A stretch of 56,661 nt of DNA, from positions 1 to 56,661 of the forward strand of contig NZ_JACYVZ010000017.1 in the NCBI RefSeq assembly GCF_014857925.1, given 5' to 3'. The DNA comes from Cysteiniphilum marinum (GTDB lineage: Bacteria; Pseudomonadota; Gammaproteobacteria; Francisellales; Francisellaceae). The notes under the pieces were generated by a model, which searched no databases, had not been told where the DNA came from, and worked only from the letters and a program-made list of their open reading frames with translations. The position numbers and the translations under genes are program-made. This document shows, in pieces, positions 16,928 to 26,409 of the stretch; positions within the stretch are counted from its first letter, which is position 1; each line of letters opens with the position of its first letter.

Positions 16928-17806
16928 ATGATTATGCAACAATCGACAGATTTTAAAAACTTAGAAAATACAGAAAATACAGAAAACATAGCACAAGCTC
17001 AAACTGATCATAGTGATAGTCAATTTGAAACTCAAGGGAGGGTGTTAAATTTGCCAAATAAGCAGTACTTAGCAGTAAAGAATCTTAACTTTTATTATGG
17101 TGACAGCAAGACACTGCATGATATTAATGCAAGCTTCGCGCAAAATAAAATTACCGCATTAATCGGTCCTTCAGGTTCTGGCAAGTCTACTTTGCTTAGA
17201 ACATTAAATCGTATTTATGAGTTATATCCCAAGCAAAAAGCCACAGGGCAGATTTTGTTACAAGGGCAAAATGTCTTAGAAAAAAATATCGATTTGAATC
17301 AACTGCGCAAAGAAATTGGCATGGTCTTTCAGAAACCAACACCTTTTCCCATGAGTATTTTTGATAATATTGCCTTTGCCATTAAGTTACATGAAAAGTT
17401 ATCTAAGACTGAGTTGCAACAGCGTGTTGAAGAGGCGTTAAAGCAAGCGGCTTTATGGGATGAGGTCAAAGATAAATTGCAACAACAAGGCACACGTCTT
17501 TCAGGTGGGCAACAGCAACGATTGTGTATTGCGCGTACATTGGCGGTAAAACCTAAGATTTTATTATTAGATGAGCCAACATCAGCACTTGATCCGATTT
17601 CTACCAAGAAGATAGAAGGGTTACTTACAGAGCTAAAGGCTCAATATACGATTGTGATGGTGACACATAATTTAAAACAAGCTGAACGTTTATCAGACAG
17701 TACGATGTTTATGATTAATGGCGAGCTTGTCGAGTATGCGCCAACTGATGTATTCTTTAATGCACCCAAGGATCCACGAACGGTTGATTATATTCATAAT
17801 GAATAA
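16928..17806 (+). CDS. pstB: phosphate ABC transporter ATPase PstB
   Basis: A 292-residue cytoplasmic ATPase powering phosphate import. The Walker A is GPSGSGKST, the signature is [16 protein letters not shown], the Walker B is [12 protein letters not shown] and the H-loop is VTHN. The first 45 residues are an extra Asn/Glu/Thr-rich stretch with an ENT repeat ([10 protein letters not shown]) and are longer than in E. coli PstB (257 residues). A later start cannot be excluded. It lies 25 bp after pstA and 76 bp before pstS. Confidence 0.93.
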   Translation: MIMQQSTDFKNLENTENTENIAQAQTDHSDSQFETQGRVLNLPNKQYLAVKNLNFYYGDSKTLHDINASFAQNKITALIGPSGSGKSTLLRTLNRIYELYPKQKATGQILLQGQNVLEKNIDLNQLRKEIGMVFQKPTPFPMSIFDNIAFAIKLHEKLSKTELQQRVEEALKQAALWDEVKDKLQQQGTRLSGGQQQRLCIARTLAVKPKILLLDEPTSALDPISTKKIEGLLTELKAQYTIVMVTHNLKQAERLSDSTMFMINGELVEYAPTDVFFNAPKDPRTVDYIHNE

Positions 17807-17882
17807 CTGGAATTAGATATTCTAGATAAAGTTATGATTTTAATGGCTAACGGTTTATAACTTAAGATGTAAGGATAAATGA

Positions 17883-18950
17883 ATGAAACGAGTGAAATTT
17901 AAGAAAACTATATTGATTGGTGCTCTGGCAAGCAGTGCTATGGCTATATTGGCATTATCAGGATGCAGTGAAAAGGCACATGAAAGTGATGGTAAATCAG
18001 GATCAACTCAATCAGTTATTATGGGCTCAGGCTCAAGCTTTATCTATCCTGCGATGTCACGTTGGGCAAATGAATATTATAATCAAACAGGTGTTAAAAT
18101 TAATTACCAACCAATTGGTTCAGGTGGCGGGCAGCGCCAGATTTTTGCAGGTACGGTTAATTTTGCAGCATCAGATCAACCATTGAGTAATGCAGAACTT
18201 AGTAAGTACAATTTATTACAATTCCCTGCAATTGTTGGTGGGATTGTGCCGATTATTAATGTGCAAGGTATTAAGACAAATGAGCTTGTCTTAAGTGGTA
18301 AAGTATTAGCAGATATTTATTTAGGTAAAATCCAATATTGGAATGATCCAGCGATTGCTGCGTTAAATCCAAAGCTTAAGTTACCACATAGTGCGATTAT
18401 TACGGTACATCGCGCCGATGGCTCAGGGACAACTTATAACTTTACGCAATACTTAGCATCCGTTAACCCTGTATGGCAGAAACAAGTTGGTGTTGATACT
18501 TCAGTGCAATGGCCGGTAGGAATTGGTGCTAAAGGTAACCAAGGTGTGGCAGCACAAGTACAGCAAGTGGATGATAGTATCGGTTATGTTGAGTATGCCT
18601 ATGCAAAAACCGCGAATATCCCAACCGTTAAACTAATTAATCAAAGTGGTCAAACAGTTACTGCTGATTTAAATAGTTTTGCAAGTGCTGCAAAATATGC
18701 ATCATGGCAGGCAAAGGATAATTATAATCTGCTCTTAGTAAATCAACCTGGCAATGACAGCTGGCCAATTGTTGCCACGACTTTTGTTTTATTACCTGAG
18801 AAAGCAAAGCAAGGCATTAACCAAGACATTAAGCAATTCTTTACGTTTGCTTATTCTGAGCAAGGTGACAAGATCGCTCAAAAACTTGATTATGTTGGTA
18901 TTCCACAAAATGTCGTTGCAGATATTAAAGTTTATTGGGATAAGGTCTAG
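17883..18950 (+). CDS. pstS: phosphate-binding lipoprotein PstS
   Basis: A 355-residue periplasmic phosphate-binding protein. The signal peptide ends in a lipobox (LALSGC), so it is probably a membrane-anchored lipoprotein. Phosphate-binding loops are visible: MGSGSSFIYPAMSRW, AASDQPL and HRADGSGTTYNF. The gene is last in the cluster (C-A-B-S), whereas E. coli has pstS first and phoU last; phoU is absent here. No clear terminator follows before moxR. Confidence 0.93.
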   Translation: MKRVKFKKTILIGALASSAMAILALSGCSEKAHESDGKSGSTQSVIMGSGSSFIYPAMSRWANEYYNQTGVKINYQPIGSGGGQRQIFAGTVNFAASDQPLSNAELSKYNLLQFPAIVGGIVPIINVQGIKTNELVLSGKVLADIYLGKIQYWNDPAIAALNPKLKLPHSAIITVHRADGSGTTYNFTQYLASVNPVWQKQVGVDTSVQWPVGIGAKGNQGVAAQVQQVDDSIGYVEYAYAKTANIPTVKLINQSGQTVTADLNSFASAAKYASWQAKDNYNLLLVNQPGNDSWPIVATTFVLLPEKAKQGINQDIKQFFTFAYSEQGDKIAQKLDYVGIPQNVVADIKVYWDKV

Positions 18951-19050
18951 AAAATGATGACATAAGCAAAACGAGGCTTGAAATTCATAAACGGATTTAT
19001 AAAATAAAGACCGTTAACTATATGAAGTTTTTAAAGCCTTAGGAGAGTTT

Positions 19051-20007
19051 ATGTCGGTATATCAGGATTTTGACAGTTTATTAGCGTATTTAGATGCGCG
19101 TATTGTTGGGCAACGCGCTTTGACAAAGCGCCTTCTAATCGCCTTATTATCATCAGGGCACCTATTGGTTGAGGGCGCACCTGGTCTTGCTAAAACCACG
19201 GCAATCAAAACGTTAGCTGAATGTATTGAATGTTCATATCACCGTATTCAATTCACCCCTGATTTGTTACCTGCGGATTTAACAGGAACTGAGATTTATA
19301 TTCCTGAGCGTCAAAGCTTTGAGTTTCAAACGGGTCCCTTGTTTCATAATTTATTATTGGCTGACGAGATCAATCGCGCCCCTGCTAAAGTGCAATCAGC
19401 ATTATTAGAGGCGATGGGTGAGAAGCAGATTACCATTGGCAAACAAACCTATGCATTACCTGATTTATTCTTAGTGATGGCAACACAAAACCCGATTGAG
19501 CAAGAGGGGACTTATCCTTTACCTGAAGCACAATTAGATCGCTTTATGCTGCATGTCAAAATCGGCTATCCAGATGCAGCAATGGAGAAAGAGATTTTGG
19601 CATTAAACCGTGGCAATCGTTCAGTGAGCTTGCAAAAACCACCACTGATAACACAAGATCAAATATTTACAGCGCAACAACAAGTGTTAGATCTGCATGT
19701 GTCTAGTGCCGTTGAGGCGTATATGATTCAATTGGTGTTAGCCACACGCGATGCCGCGAAATACAATGAAGATTTAGCTAAATGGATTCGTTTTGGGGCA
19801 AGTCCACGTGGCACGATTGCGCTTGAGCGTGCGGCACGTGCGCATGCTTGGCTTAATGCAGAAGACTATGTATCACCTCATGATGTGCATGCGGTGATAC
19901 ATGAAGTATTAAGGCACAGAATATTGCTAAGCTTTGAAGCTGAAGTTGATAATATTACCAGTGATGATGTCATTGATGCACTTTTAAAAGCCGTGCCGAT
20001 TCCATAA
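19051..20007 (+). CDS. MoxR-family AAA+ ATPase
   Basis: A 318-residue cytoplasmic AAA+ ATPase, thought to act as a chaperone for maturing partner VWA-domain proteins. The Walker A is GAPGLAKTT, the Walker B is LLADEINRA, and the sensor segment ATQNPIEQEGTYPLPEAQLDRF region is intact. It has a good ribosome site (TTAGGAGAG). It is the first of seven genes running to 26395 with gaps of at most 20 bp or overlaps. A matching moxR cluster in Francisella tularensis is linked to stress tolerance and virulence (established knowledge). Confidence 0.92.
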   Translation: MSVYQDFDSLLAYLDARIVGQRALTKRLLIALLSSGHLLVEGAPGLAKTTAIKTLAECIECSYHRIQFTPDLLPADLTGTEIYIPERQSFEFQTGPLFHNLLLADEINRAPAKVQSALLEAMGEKQITIGKQTYALPDLFLVMATQNPIEQEGTYPLPEAQLDRFMLHVKIGYPDAAMEKEILALNRGNRSVSLQKPPLITQDQIFTAQQQVLDLHVSSAVEAYMIQLVLATRDAAKYNEDLAKWIRFGASPRGTIALERAARAHAWLNAEDYVSPHDVHAVIHEVLRHRILLSFEAEVDNITSDDVIDALLKAVPIP

Positions 20008-20027
20008 GTGGAAGAGGGGAAACGCTG

Positions 20028-20957
20028 ATGAATTCAAAAAACACAAGTGATCAACAAGGTATAACGGCAGATATTAATGAATTATTGAGTTTGCGTTTTC
20101 AGGCGCAAAATATTCAATTCTTTAATAGTCAACGTGTTAATACCAATCAGGTCGGTCAACATGTCTCACGCGCCAGAGGACGAGGAATGGACTTTGAAGA
20201 GGTCCGACATTATCAACCAGGTGATGATATTCGTTTAATGCATTGGCCGCTAACCGCGCGGCTTGGTAAACCTTACACCAAGGTATATAAAGAAGAGCGA
20301 GAACGTGCGATTTATTTTATCGTTGATCAAACTGCATCGATGCAATTTGGAACGCGCGTTTGCTTTAAAAGTGTACTAGCGGCTAAGGTATGTGCATTAT
20401 TAGGTTGGGCGGCACTCAATCATCATGAACAAGTCGGTGGTGTGGTATTTTCAGATGAAGGGTTATATCAGTTAACACCAGCACGTAGTCGCACGCATTT
20501 ATTGAAGTTTTTCAAATGCCTGAGTGACCCAGAGAATATGCTAAGACCATCAAATAGCAACTCAATGGCAATGACACTGAAGAATCTATCAAAAACACTT
20601 AAAAGTGGCAGTGTTGTAATTGTGATCAGTGACTTTGTGCATTTTGATGATGAAGCTGAACAGTATTTGAAGTTAATTAATCGCAAGAGTGAGATTATCC
20701 AAGTATTTACTTATGATCCATTAGAAGCGAGTTTACCTGATAGAGGGCAATACTGCTTTAGTGATGGACAGCTGCATTTCTTAGAGCTAAATGCCGCGGA
20801 TAAAGACGTGCATAAGCGCTATGCCGAGCCATTTAATCAGCGCCTAGATAGGATCAAAGCATTATCAAGCAAACACAATATGCAATTTGTCGCATTAGCA
20901 ACGAATGATGATGTAGTTAAAACCTTAAATCATGGGGTAATGCGCTATGGCTACTGA
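20028..20957 (+). CDS. DUF58 domain protein
   Basis: A 309-residue cytoplasmic protein carrying the DUF58 motif: ARGRGMDFEEVRHY, then QPGDDIRLMHWPLTARLGKP. After it comes a VWA-like fold whose metal site starts IVDQTASM. These proteins accompany MoxR ATPases across bacteria; the molecular role is not established. It lies 20 bp after moxR, and its stop overlaps the next gene's start by 11 bp. Confidence 0.88.
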   Translation: MNSKNTSDQQGITADINELLSLRFQAQNIQFFNSQRVNTNQVGQHVSRARGRGMDFEEVRHYQPGDDIRLMHWPLTARLGKPYTKVYKEERERAIYFIVDQTASMQFGTRVCFKSVLAAKVCALLGWAALNHHEQVGGVVFSDEGLYQLTPARSRTHLLKFFKCLSDPENMLRPSNSNSMAMTLKNLSKTLKSGSVVIVISDFVHFDDEAEQYLKLINRKSEIIQVFTYDPLEASLPDRGQYCFSDGQLHFLELNAADKDVHKRYAEPFNQRLDRIKALSSKHNMQFVALATNDDVVKTLNHGVMRYGY

Positions 20958-21417
20958 TGTATTAGCAGGACTAAAAGACATTCATCTTCCGCCTGCGGTA
21001 TCGATTTGGCCGTTGGCAGTGGGTTGGTATATTGTGGCCGTTGTTGCCTTAGTTGTGATTGCGCTAATGATATGGTTCTTAGTCAAAAGGATTAAAGCAT
21101 ATCGCCACAAGCAAGCAATAATAAAGATGTTTGATAAAACAACGCAAGCTGCTCAGTTAGAAAAACCACAGGCGTTGATATCAGAGGTTTCTATTTTTTT
21201 AAAGCGAGTTATTATGCAAGAGCTTAAAGTTGATAATGCACATCTATACTTCGGTGAGGATTGGTTGAAGTTCCTAGATCAACAGCTTAAAACAAATGAT
21301 TTTAGTCAAGGTGATGGGCGTGTGTTATTAGCTAATTATACATCAAAAGAAGTCAGTATTGATGAGCAACAAGCACTGATTATATTAACGAAAAAATGGT
21401 TAAGGAAAGTGTTATGA
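20947..21417 (+). CDS. DUF4381 membrane protein
   Basis: A 156-residue protein with a Pro-rich N-terminus (IHLPPAVSIWPLAVGW), one membrane helix (about 25-48) and a soluble domain containing SIFLKRVIMQEL and GEDWLKFLDQQL. This is the usual layout of the DUF4381 partner found in MoxR/Bat operons, probably an inner-membrane scaffold. It overlaps both its upstream neighbour (11 bp) and the BatA start (4 bp or 1 bp). Confidence 0.82.
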   Translation: MATDVLAGLKDIHLPPAVSIWPLAVGWYIVAVVALVVIALMIWFLVKRIKAYRHKQAIIKMFDKTTQAAQLEKPQALISEVSIFLKRVIMQELKVDNAHLYFGEDWLKFLDQQLKTNDFSQGDGRVLLANYTSKEVSIDEQQALIILTKKWLRKVL

Positions 21418-22421
21418 TGACCATCGCTTATCCTTGGATTTTTGCTTTACTCTTATTACCCATTATCTTGCGTTTTGTGTTACCAAGAGTAAACAATAGT
21501 GATGCGAAACAAGGGCTTAGAATTCCGTTTTATACCTCATTGCAACAAACAATGACTGAAGGTGAGGCTAAACGAACACTTCATTTGTCATGGTTTAAAC
21601 ATTTACTATTAATCATCTGGTTTTTATTGGTTGTTTCAGGCGCTGGTGTGCAATGGTTAGGTGCGCCATTAACTTTGCCACAAACAGGTAGGGATTTGAT
21701 GTTGGCGGTTGATCTCTCAGGCAGTATGCGTACACCAGATATGATGGTTAACGGCAAGGCTGAGTCAAGGATTGATTTGGTGAAAACAGTTGCTAATGAA
21801 TTTATTCAAAAGCGCGAGGGCGATCGTTTGGGACTTATTTTATTTGGTTCTAAACCCTATTTGCAAACGCCATTAACCTTTGATCGCAAAACTGTTGGAC
21901 AAATGCTAAATGATGCGACCGTTGGTATTGCAGGTATTCAAACGGCGATAGGGGATGCGATTGCTCTTGCGATTAAGCAGTTGATGCATTATCCCAAACA
22001 ATCACGCGCGCTGATTCTCTTAACTGATGGTGGCAATAACGCCGGTGTTATTGATCCTGATATGGCAGCCAAGCTTGCCAAAGATGAACATATCAAGATT
22101 TACACCATTGGTTTGGGTGCAAAGCAGATGACGATGCAGACGATGTTTGGTCCGCAAGTTGTTAATCCATCAAGTGATTTGGATATTGATGGCTTGAAAA
22201 AAATAGCACAGATGACCGGTGGTGAGTTCTTCCGTGCTGAAGATGGTAAAGAGTTGCAAGCGATTTACAATAAAATCAATCAGTTGGAGCCAGTGAAATC
22301 CGATAAAATCACCATTCGTCCGATAACACCGTTTTATCCATGGACTTTGGGGGCTGCGATGATCTTAAGTTTTATTCTGGCATTGTTATGGATTAAAAGA
22401 AGTCAAAGGAGTGTTATATGA
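21414..22421 (+). CDS. VWA-domain membrane protein, BatA-type
   Basis: About 335 residues. The start is taken at ATG 21414 overlapping the DUF4381 stop; ATG 21417 is equally possible. Two N-terminal membrane helices precede a von Willebrand A domain (about 85-275) with an intact MIDAS (DLSGSM ... TDGG), and a C-terminal helix follows. It is an inner-membrane protein with the VWA domain facing the periplasm, and a likely client of MoxR. Its stop overlaps the next start (ATGA). Confidence 0.88.
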   Translation: MMTIAYPWIFALLLLPIILRFVLPRVNNSDAKQGLRIPFYTSLQQTMTEGEAKRTLHLSWFKHLLLIIWFLLVVSGAGVQWLGAPLTLPQTGRDLMLAVDLSGSMRTPDMMVNGKAESRIDLVKTVANEFIQKREGDRLGLILFGSKPYLQTPLTFDRKTVGQMLNDATVGIAGIQTAIGDAIALAIKQLMHYPKQSRALILLTDGGNNAGVIDPDMAAKLAKDEHIKIYTIGLGAKQMTMQTMFGPQVVNPSSDLDIDGLKKIAQMTGGEFFRAEDGKELQAIYNKINQLEPVKSDKITIRPITPFYPWTLGAAMILSFILALLWIKRSQRSVI

Positions 22422-23449
22422 GTTTTACTGATTTTCATTTTTTTCACTTATTTAACTCATTTCACTTTTTACGTCCGTGGTGGTTTTTGTTGATCATTCC
22501 TGCAATTGTTTTATTCATTATGATCTTAAGAGTTAAGAGCAGTGGCAATAACTGGAGTGCGCATTGTGATCCACACTTATTAAAGCATCTATTAGTCGGG
22601 CAGCAGGCACGTAAGACTCGGATGTTACCAGTGATGATTTTCTTATTGTGGTGTATTGGCATTGTCGCATTGGCAGGACCAACATGGTCACAGTACCCAC
22701 AACCGGTTTATCAAAAAGTGGCAGCACGTGTAATTGCCCTAGATGTCTCACAAACTATGAATGCCAATGATGTCCCGCCTACACGGTTAGAGCGAGCACG
22801 CTTTAAGGTATTGGATTTACTTAAATCGATCAAAGAGGGACAAACAGGAATGATTGTATTCTCGAGTGAGCCCTTTGTGGTATCGCCCTTGACGGCTGAT
22901 AGCAATACGATTGCTAATATGGTGCCCTCATTGGATTCAAGCGTTGTTCCTGTTGCTGGTGATAATATCGAAAAAGCATTAGTAGAATCAGCAAAACTCA
23001 TCAAACAGGCGGGATTTGCTCACGGTCAAATTGTTTTAGTTACTGATAGTACACCGTCATCTGCAGCATTGATAGAAGCCAGAAATTTAGCAAAAGAAGG
23101 TATTAAAACCTCTGTATTAGCAATTGGTACAGCACAAGGTGGGCCAATCAAAAATAGTGATGGCGGTTTTGTTACTGATAAAAAGGGACAAATTGTCTTT
23201 GCTAATATGAATGCTGCTGAATTACAAAAACTTGCAAGCTCAGGTGATGGGCAATTTAGTTTAATTACCGATAATGATCAGGACGTCACCAAAATGCTAA
23301 GTAATGATGGTGATGGCAAGACACAAAAAACAGAAGCACAAAAAGCCAATGCATTGTGGAAAGATGAAGGACATTGGTTTATTTGGTTATTGATTATTGT
23401 GGTGGCATTAATTGCACGAAAAGGTTGGTTGGAGAAAGTATGTCGATAA
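22418..23449 (+). CDS. VWA-domain membrane protein, BatB-type
   Basis: 343 residues with membrane helices at about 20-38 and 70-90, a VWA domain at about 95-290, and a C-terminal helix. The MIDAS reads DVSQTM instead of DxSxS, a conservative Ser-to-Thr change; the later T and D positions (VTDSTPSS) are kept. It is a paralogue of the preceding gene and follows it with a 4-bp overlap. The stop overlaps the start of the TPR gene by 10 bp. Confidence 0.88.
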   Translation: MSFTDFHFFHLFNSFHFLRPWWFLLIIPAIVLFIMILRVKSSGNNWSAHCDPHLLKHLLVGQQARKTRMLPVMIFLLWCIGIVALAGPTWSQYPQPVYQKVAARVIALDVSQTMNANDVPPTRLERARFKVLDLLKSIKEGQTGMIVFSSEPFVVSPLTADSNTIANMVPSLDSSVVPVAGDNIEKALVESAKLIKQAGFAHGQIVLVTDSTPSSAALIEARNLAKEGIKTSVLAIGTAQGGPIKNSDGGFVTDKKGQIVFANMNAAELQKLASSGDGQFSLITDNDQDVTKMLSNDGDGKTQKTEAQKANALWKDEGHWFIWLLIIVVALIARKGWLEKVCR

Positions 23450-24681
23450 AGCGTATCAGTGGGTTTGCAGTGTTATTATTGCCGACACTGTTGTTGGCAA
23501 ACACTTGGCAGGATTTGTGGTTAAATAAAAATCAACAGGCTGAAAACTTATTTAATGAGCACAAAAACAAAGAAGCAGCAGCGATGTTTAGTGATAGTCG
23601 TTGGCAGGGTGCTGCATTATATCGTGCGAAAGATTATAAAGCGGCATTAAGTGCTTTTGAAAAAGATGATTCAGCCGTTGGATTGTATAATCAAGGTAAT
23701 GCTTTAGCGCAATTGCATGAATATCAAAAAGCAATCGCCGCCTATAAAGCAGCGTTAGCCAAAGAGAGTGACTTTGCTGATGCTAAGGCCAATCTTGAGT
23801 ATATTGAGAATCTATTAAAACAGCAACAACAACAAAAAAATCAGCAAAAGCAGGATCAGAAAAATTCTCAAAATAAAGAGAATAAAGATCAGCAGAATAA
23901 ACAACAGAATACGCAAAATAGTCAAAACAATCAAAATAATAAGCAAGATCAAAAAGATCAAAAAGATCAAAAAGATCAAAATCAGCAGAATCAGCAGAAT
24001 CAGCAGAATCAGCAGAATCAGCAGGGTCAACAAAATAGTGATCAGAAAAATCAGCAAGATGACCAAAGTAAGCAAAATAAACAAAGTAATAAAAATAATC
24101 AGAATCAAAATGATCAACAAGATCAACAAGATCAACAAGATCAACAAGATCAACAAGATCAACAAGATCAGTCACATGCTAATCAACAACAGAGTGATCA
24201 AGATAGTAAGAAGAATGAGCAAAATAAGAAAAATAAGCAGAATGAACAGAGTCAAAGTAATCATAGCAATGATCAGCAGAATATAGATCAGCAGCAAGAG
24301 CAAAGAAAACAAAAAAATCAAAAAGGTCAAAAAGGTCAAAAAGGTCAAAAAGAGCAACAGGATAATACATCCTCGACTGAAAATGCTCAAAGTGCTCAAA
24401 GTGAGAAAAACAAAGATAATGATAAGAGTCAAAAAGATCAGCGATCACAAGCATTAGCAAAAGAGAATGAAAAAGATAAAAAAGACAAAGAAGATGATCA
24501 TGATCAGTCACAAAAGGTAGCAATTTCAAGTGCACAAGCACGTGAAGATGCACTGCGTCAGAAGAAAGTTGATGCGATTTTGTCACAGATTCCAGATGAT
24601 CCAGGTGGATTATTGAAGCAGAAATTCTTAAGAGACTATGAGCGACGTCAAACATCGCAAAATGGAGGGAATAATGATTAG
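23440..24681 (+). CDS. TPR protein with long N/Q/K/D-rich tail, BatC/BatE-type
   Basis: 413 residues from ATG 23440 (MSIKRISG), with an N-terminal signal peptide ending near LLLANT. Residues about 30-125 hold TPR-like helices (AALYRAKDYKAALSAFEKD ... ALAQLHEYQKAIAAYKAAL). From about 127 to 375 the protein is almost pure Gln, Asn, Lys and Asp in short tandem repeats (NQQ, DQQ, KDQ, KGQ). The end is a short charged helix ending in DYERRQ. It is the TPR member of the Bat complex, probably periplasmic. The tail is far longer than I would expect and the DNA repeats could change length. Its stop overlaps batD by 8 bp. Confidence 0.85.
   Translation: MSIKRISGFAVLLLPTLLLANTWQDLWLNKNQQAENLFNEHKNKEAAAMFSDSRWQGAALYRAKDYKAALSAFEKDDSAVGLYNQGNALAQLHEYQKAIAAYKAALAKESDFADAKANLEYIENLLKQQQQQKNQQKQDQKNSQNKENKDQQNKQQNTQNSQNNQNNKQDQKDQKDQKDQNQQNQQNQQNQQNQQGQQNSDQKNQQDDQSKQNKQSNKNNQNQNDQQDQQDQQDQQDQQDQQDQSHANQQQSDQDSKKNEQNKKNKQNEQSQSNHSNDQQNIDQQQEQRKQKNQKGQKGQKGQKEQQDNTSSTENAQSAQSEKNKDNDKSQKDQRSQALAKENEKDKKDKEDDHDQSQKVAISSAQAREDALRQKKVDAILSQIPDDPGGLLKQKFLRDYERRQTSQNGGNND
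23943..24350 (+). repeat. in-frame 9-bp tandem repeats
   Basis: The coding sequence contains several short arrays whose unit is a multiple of three: four copies of a KDQ unit near 23946-23979, five of AATCAGCAG (23980-24024, NQQ), six of GATCAACAA (24112-24165, DQQ), and three KGQ units near 24316-24350. Copy-number change would alter protein length without a frameshift. It is not a CRISPR: there are no spacers. Confidence 0.85.
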
Positions 24682-26395
24682 ATTTATCAGCAGAGTAAAT
24701 AAGGCATACAAGATGGAAAAGATCAAAAGAACAATGAGTATTCTTATACTTATACCTGCGTTATTTATGTTTATGGTGCAACCATTGCATGCTGCTGTTT
24801 CTGCATCAGTTGATCGCACACAGGTAGCAGATGGTGAGAGTTTGACGCTAACGATTAAGCTTGATGATATGAATGAACATCCTGATTTGGCACCATTGAA
24901 GAAAGATTTTGATGTTTATGGTACCAGTACCAGTAGTCAGACGAGCGTTATTAATGGCAAAAGCACTTCAGATATTTCTTACATTGTGACTTTATTACCT
25001 AAAAAAACTGGAAACATCACCATTCCAGCATTAACTGTTGGGCGTGAGCAAACTAAGCCATTGACAATTACGGTAACAAAGGCAGCACAAGGATCTCATG
25101 GTAAACAAACGGCAAATGTCTTTTTAGATGCATCTCTTTCCAGTGATAGTGCTTATGTTAATACACCAGTGCTCTATACTTTGAAACTATACTATGCAGA
25201 GCCATTATCTAATTTAAGTATGCAGCCACTACAATTAGCTAATGCAACGATTGAGTCTTTTGGCAAAAATAGTCAATATCAAGCACAACAAAATGGTAAA
25301 ACCTATAATGTGGTTGAGCAGCAGTTTTTAATTACAGCCAATCAGGCAGGTGAGATTACTATTCCACAAAGCATCATTCAGGCAGCGATTCTACAAAACA
25401 ACCCAAATTCATTTTTTGCCATGCAAAGTGCCAAACCAATATTGGTGAAGTCAAATCCATTAACGTTGCATGTGAAGCCAATTCCACAAAATATTGACAT
25501 TAATGATTGGTTACCTGCCAATTCAGTTACGTTAAAGGATAGCTGGTCGAGTGATTCCAATGAGCTAACCGTTGGTGAGCCGGTAACGCGCACGATTGTA
25601 TTAACAGCAACAGGTGTACAAGCAGCTAGCTTGCCTAATTTAACCTTTCCACATGCTGATAGTGTGAATGCATATCCAGATAAAGCGCAAAGCAAAGATT
25701 ATGTGGAGAATAACCTACCGGCAGCAAGTAAAGTCTTTAAGGTTGCTTATATCCCAACACAGAAAGGTATTATTGAGTTTCCAAAGATTACAGTGCATTG
25801 GTTTGATGTGAAATCACAGACTATGCAAACAGCGATTTTGCCCGCCCAAACCTTTAAAGTACTGCCTGGCAAAGTGATAACACCTGTGCAAACCAGTGCG
25901 ATAAATACAGCTTCTGTAGCACAGCCTGCAAAAACAGTCATTAAGGTAGTGCATAGCAAATTATGGATGGTGTTAACGATTATCTTTGCAATCTTATGGT
26001 TAGTTACATTGATCCTATTGCTTACTATTATTAGCAAGTTTAAATCTAAGAAAGTATCACCAACTTCACATGAAAAAGTATCACTTGAGAAGCCTGATAT
26101 TGATCAGACGCTTAAAGAGATAAAACGCGCATGCGATCATAAAGATTTAGTGGCAGTTAATAATGCAATTGTCTCTTGGGGTAATGCTTTATTCAATCAA
26201 AGCTTGTACAGTGCAATGGATGTTGCTTCTGTCATTGATAATAAAGCGCTTAAGGTAATGCTTACTGCTGTGAACAAAGCACTATATGCTAAAGGTGAGT
26301 TTGTGGAATATAGTGAATTGTATCAGCATATTAAGTCATACAAGATAAAGAGTGATAAAGACCAAGAAATATTGGCGTCATTTTATCCAAAGTAG
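24674..26395 (+). CDS. BatD-like membrane protein
   Basis: About 573 residues from ATG 24674, which has GGAGGG upstream; a start at MEKIKR further on is possible. The signal peptide ends near MVQPLHAA. The periplasmic part carries the BatD beta-sandwich repeats (VSASVDRTQVADGESLTLTI ... GNITIPALTVG ... GEITIPQSII). A single membrane helix lies at about 430-455, followed by a cytoplasmic helical tail. It is the last gene of the moxR-bat operon and probably presents a large periplasmic domain to the BatA/B VWA proteins. Confidence 0.88.
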   Translation: MIRFISRVNKAYKMEKIKRTMSILILIPALFMFMVQPLHAAVSASVDRTQVADGESLTLTIKLDDMNEHPDLAPLKKDFDVYGTSTSSQTSVINGKSTSDISYIVTLLPKKTGNITIPALTVGREQTKPLTITVTKAAQGSHGKQTANVFLDASLSSDSAYVNTPVLYTLKLYYAEPLSNLSMQPLQLANATIESFGKNSQYQAQQNGKTYNVVEQQFLITANQAGEITIPQSIIQAAILQNNPNSFFAMQSAKPILVKSNPLTLHVKPIPQNIDINDWLPANSVTLKDSWSSDSNELTVGEPVTRTIVLTATGVQAASLPNLTFPHADSVNAYPDKAQSKDYVENNLPAASKVFKVAYIPTQKGIIEFPKITVHWFDVKSQTMQTAILPAQTFKVLPGKVITPVQTSAINTASVAQPAKTVIKVVHSKLWMVLTIIFAILWLVTLILLLTIISKFKSKKVSPTSHEKVSLEKPDIDQTLKEIKRACDHKDLVAVNNAIVSWGNALFNQSLYSAMDVASVIDNKALKVMLTAVNKALYAKGEFVEYSELYQHIKSYKIKSDKDQEILASFYPK

Positions 26396-26409
26396 CTTTT
26401 TATAAATCT

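Noticed and set aside
24112-24165. Possible CRISPR array
   Set aside because: Units are 9 bp with no spacers and lie in frame inside a coding sequence.
23783-24655. Several long open frames on both strands, rich in Leu, Ile, Asp or Phe
   Set aside because: They are complements and frame shadows of the N/Q/D/K repeat of the TPR protein; repetitive codons keep all frames open.
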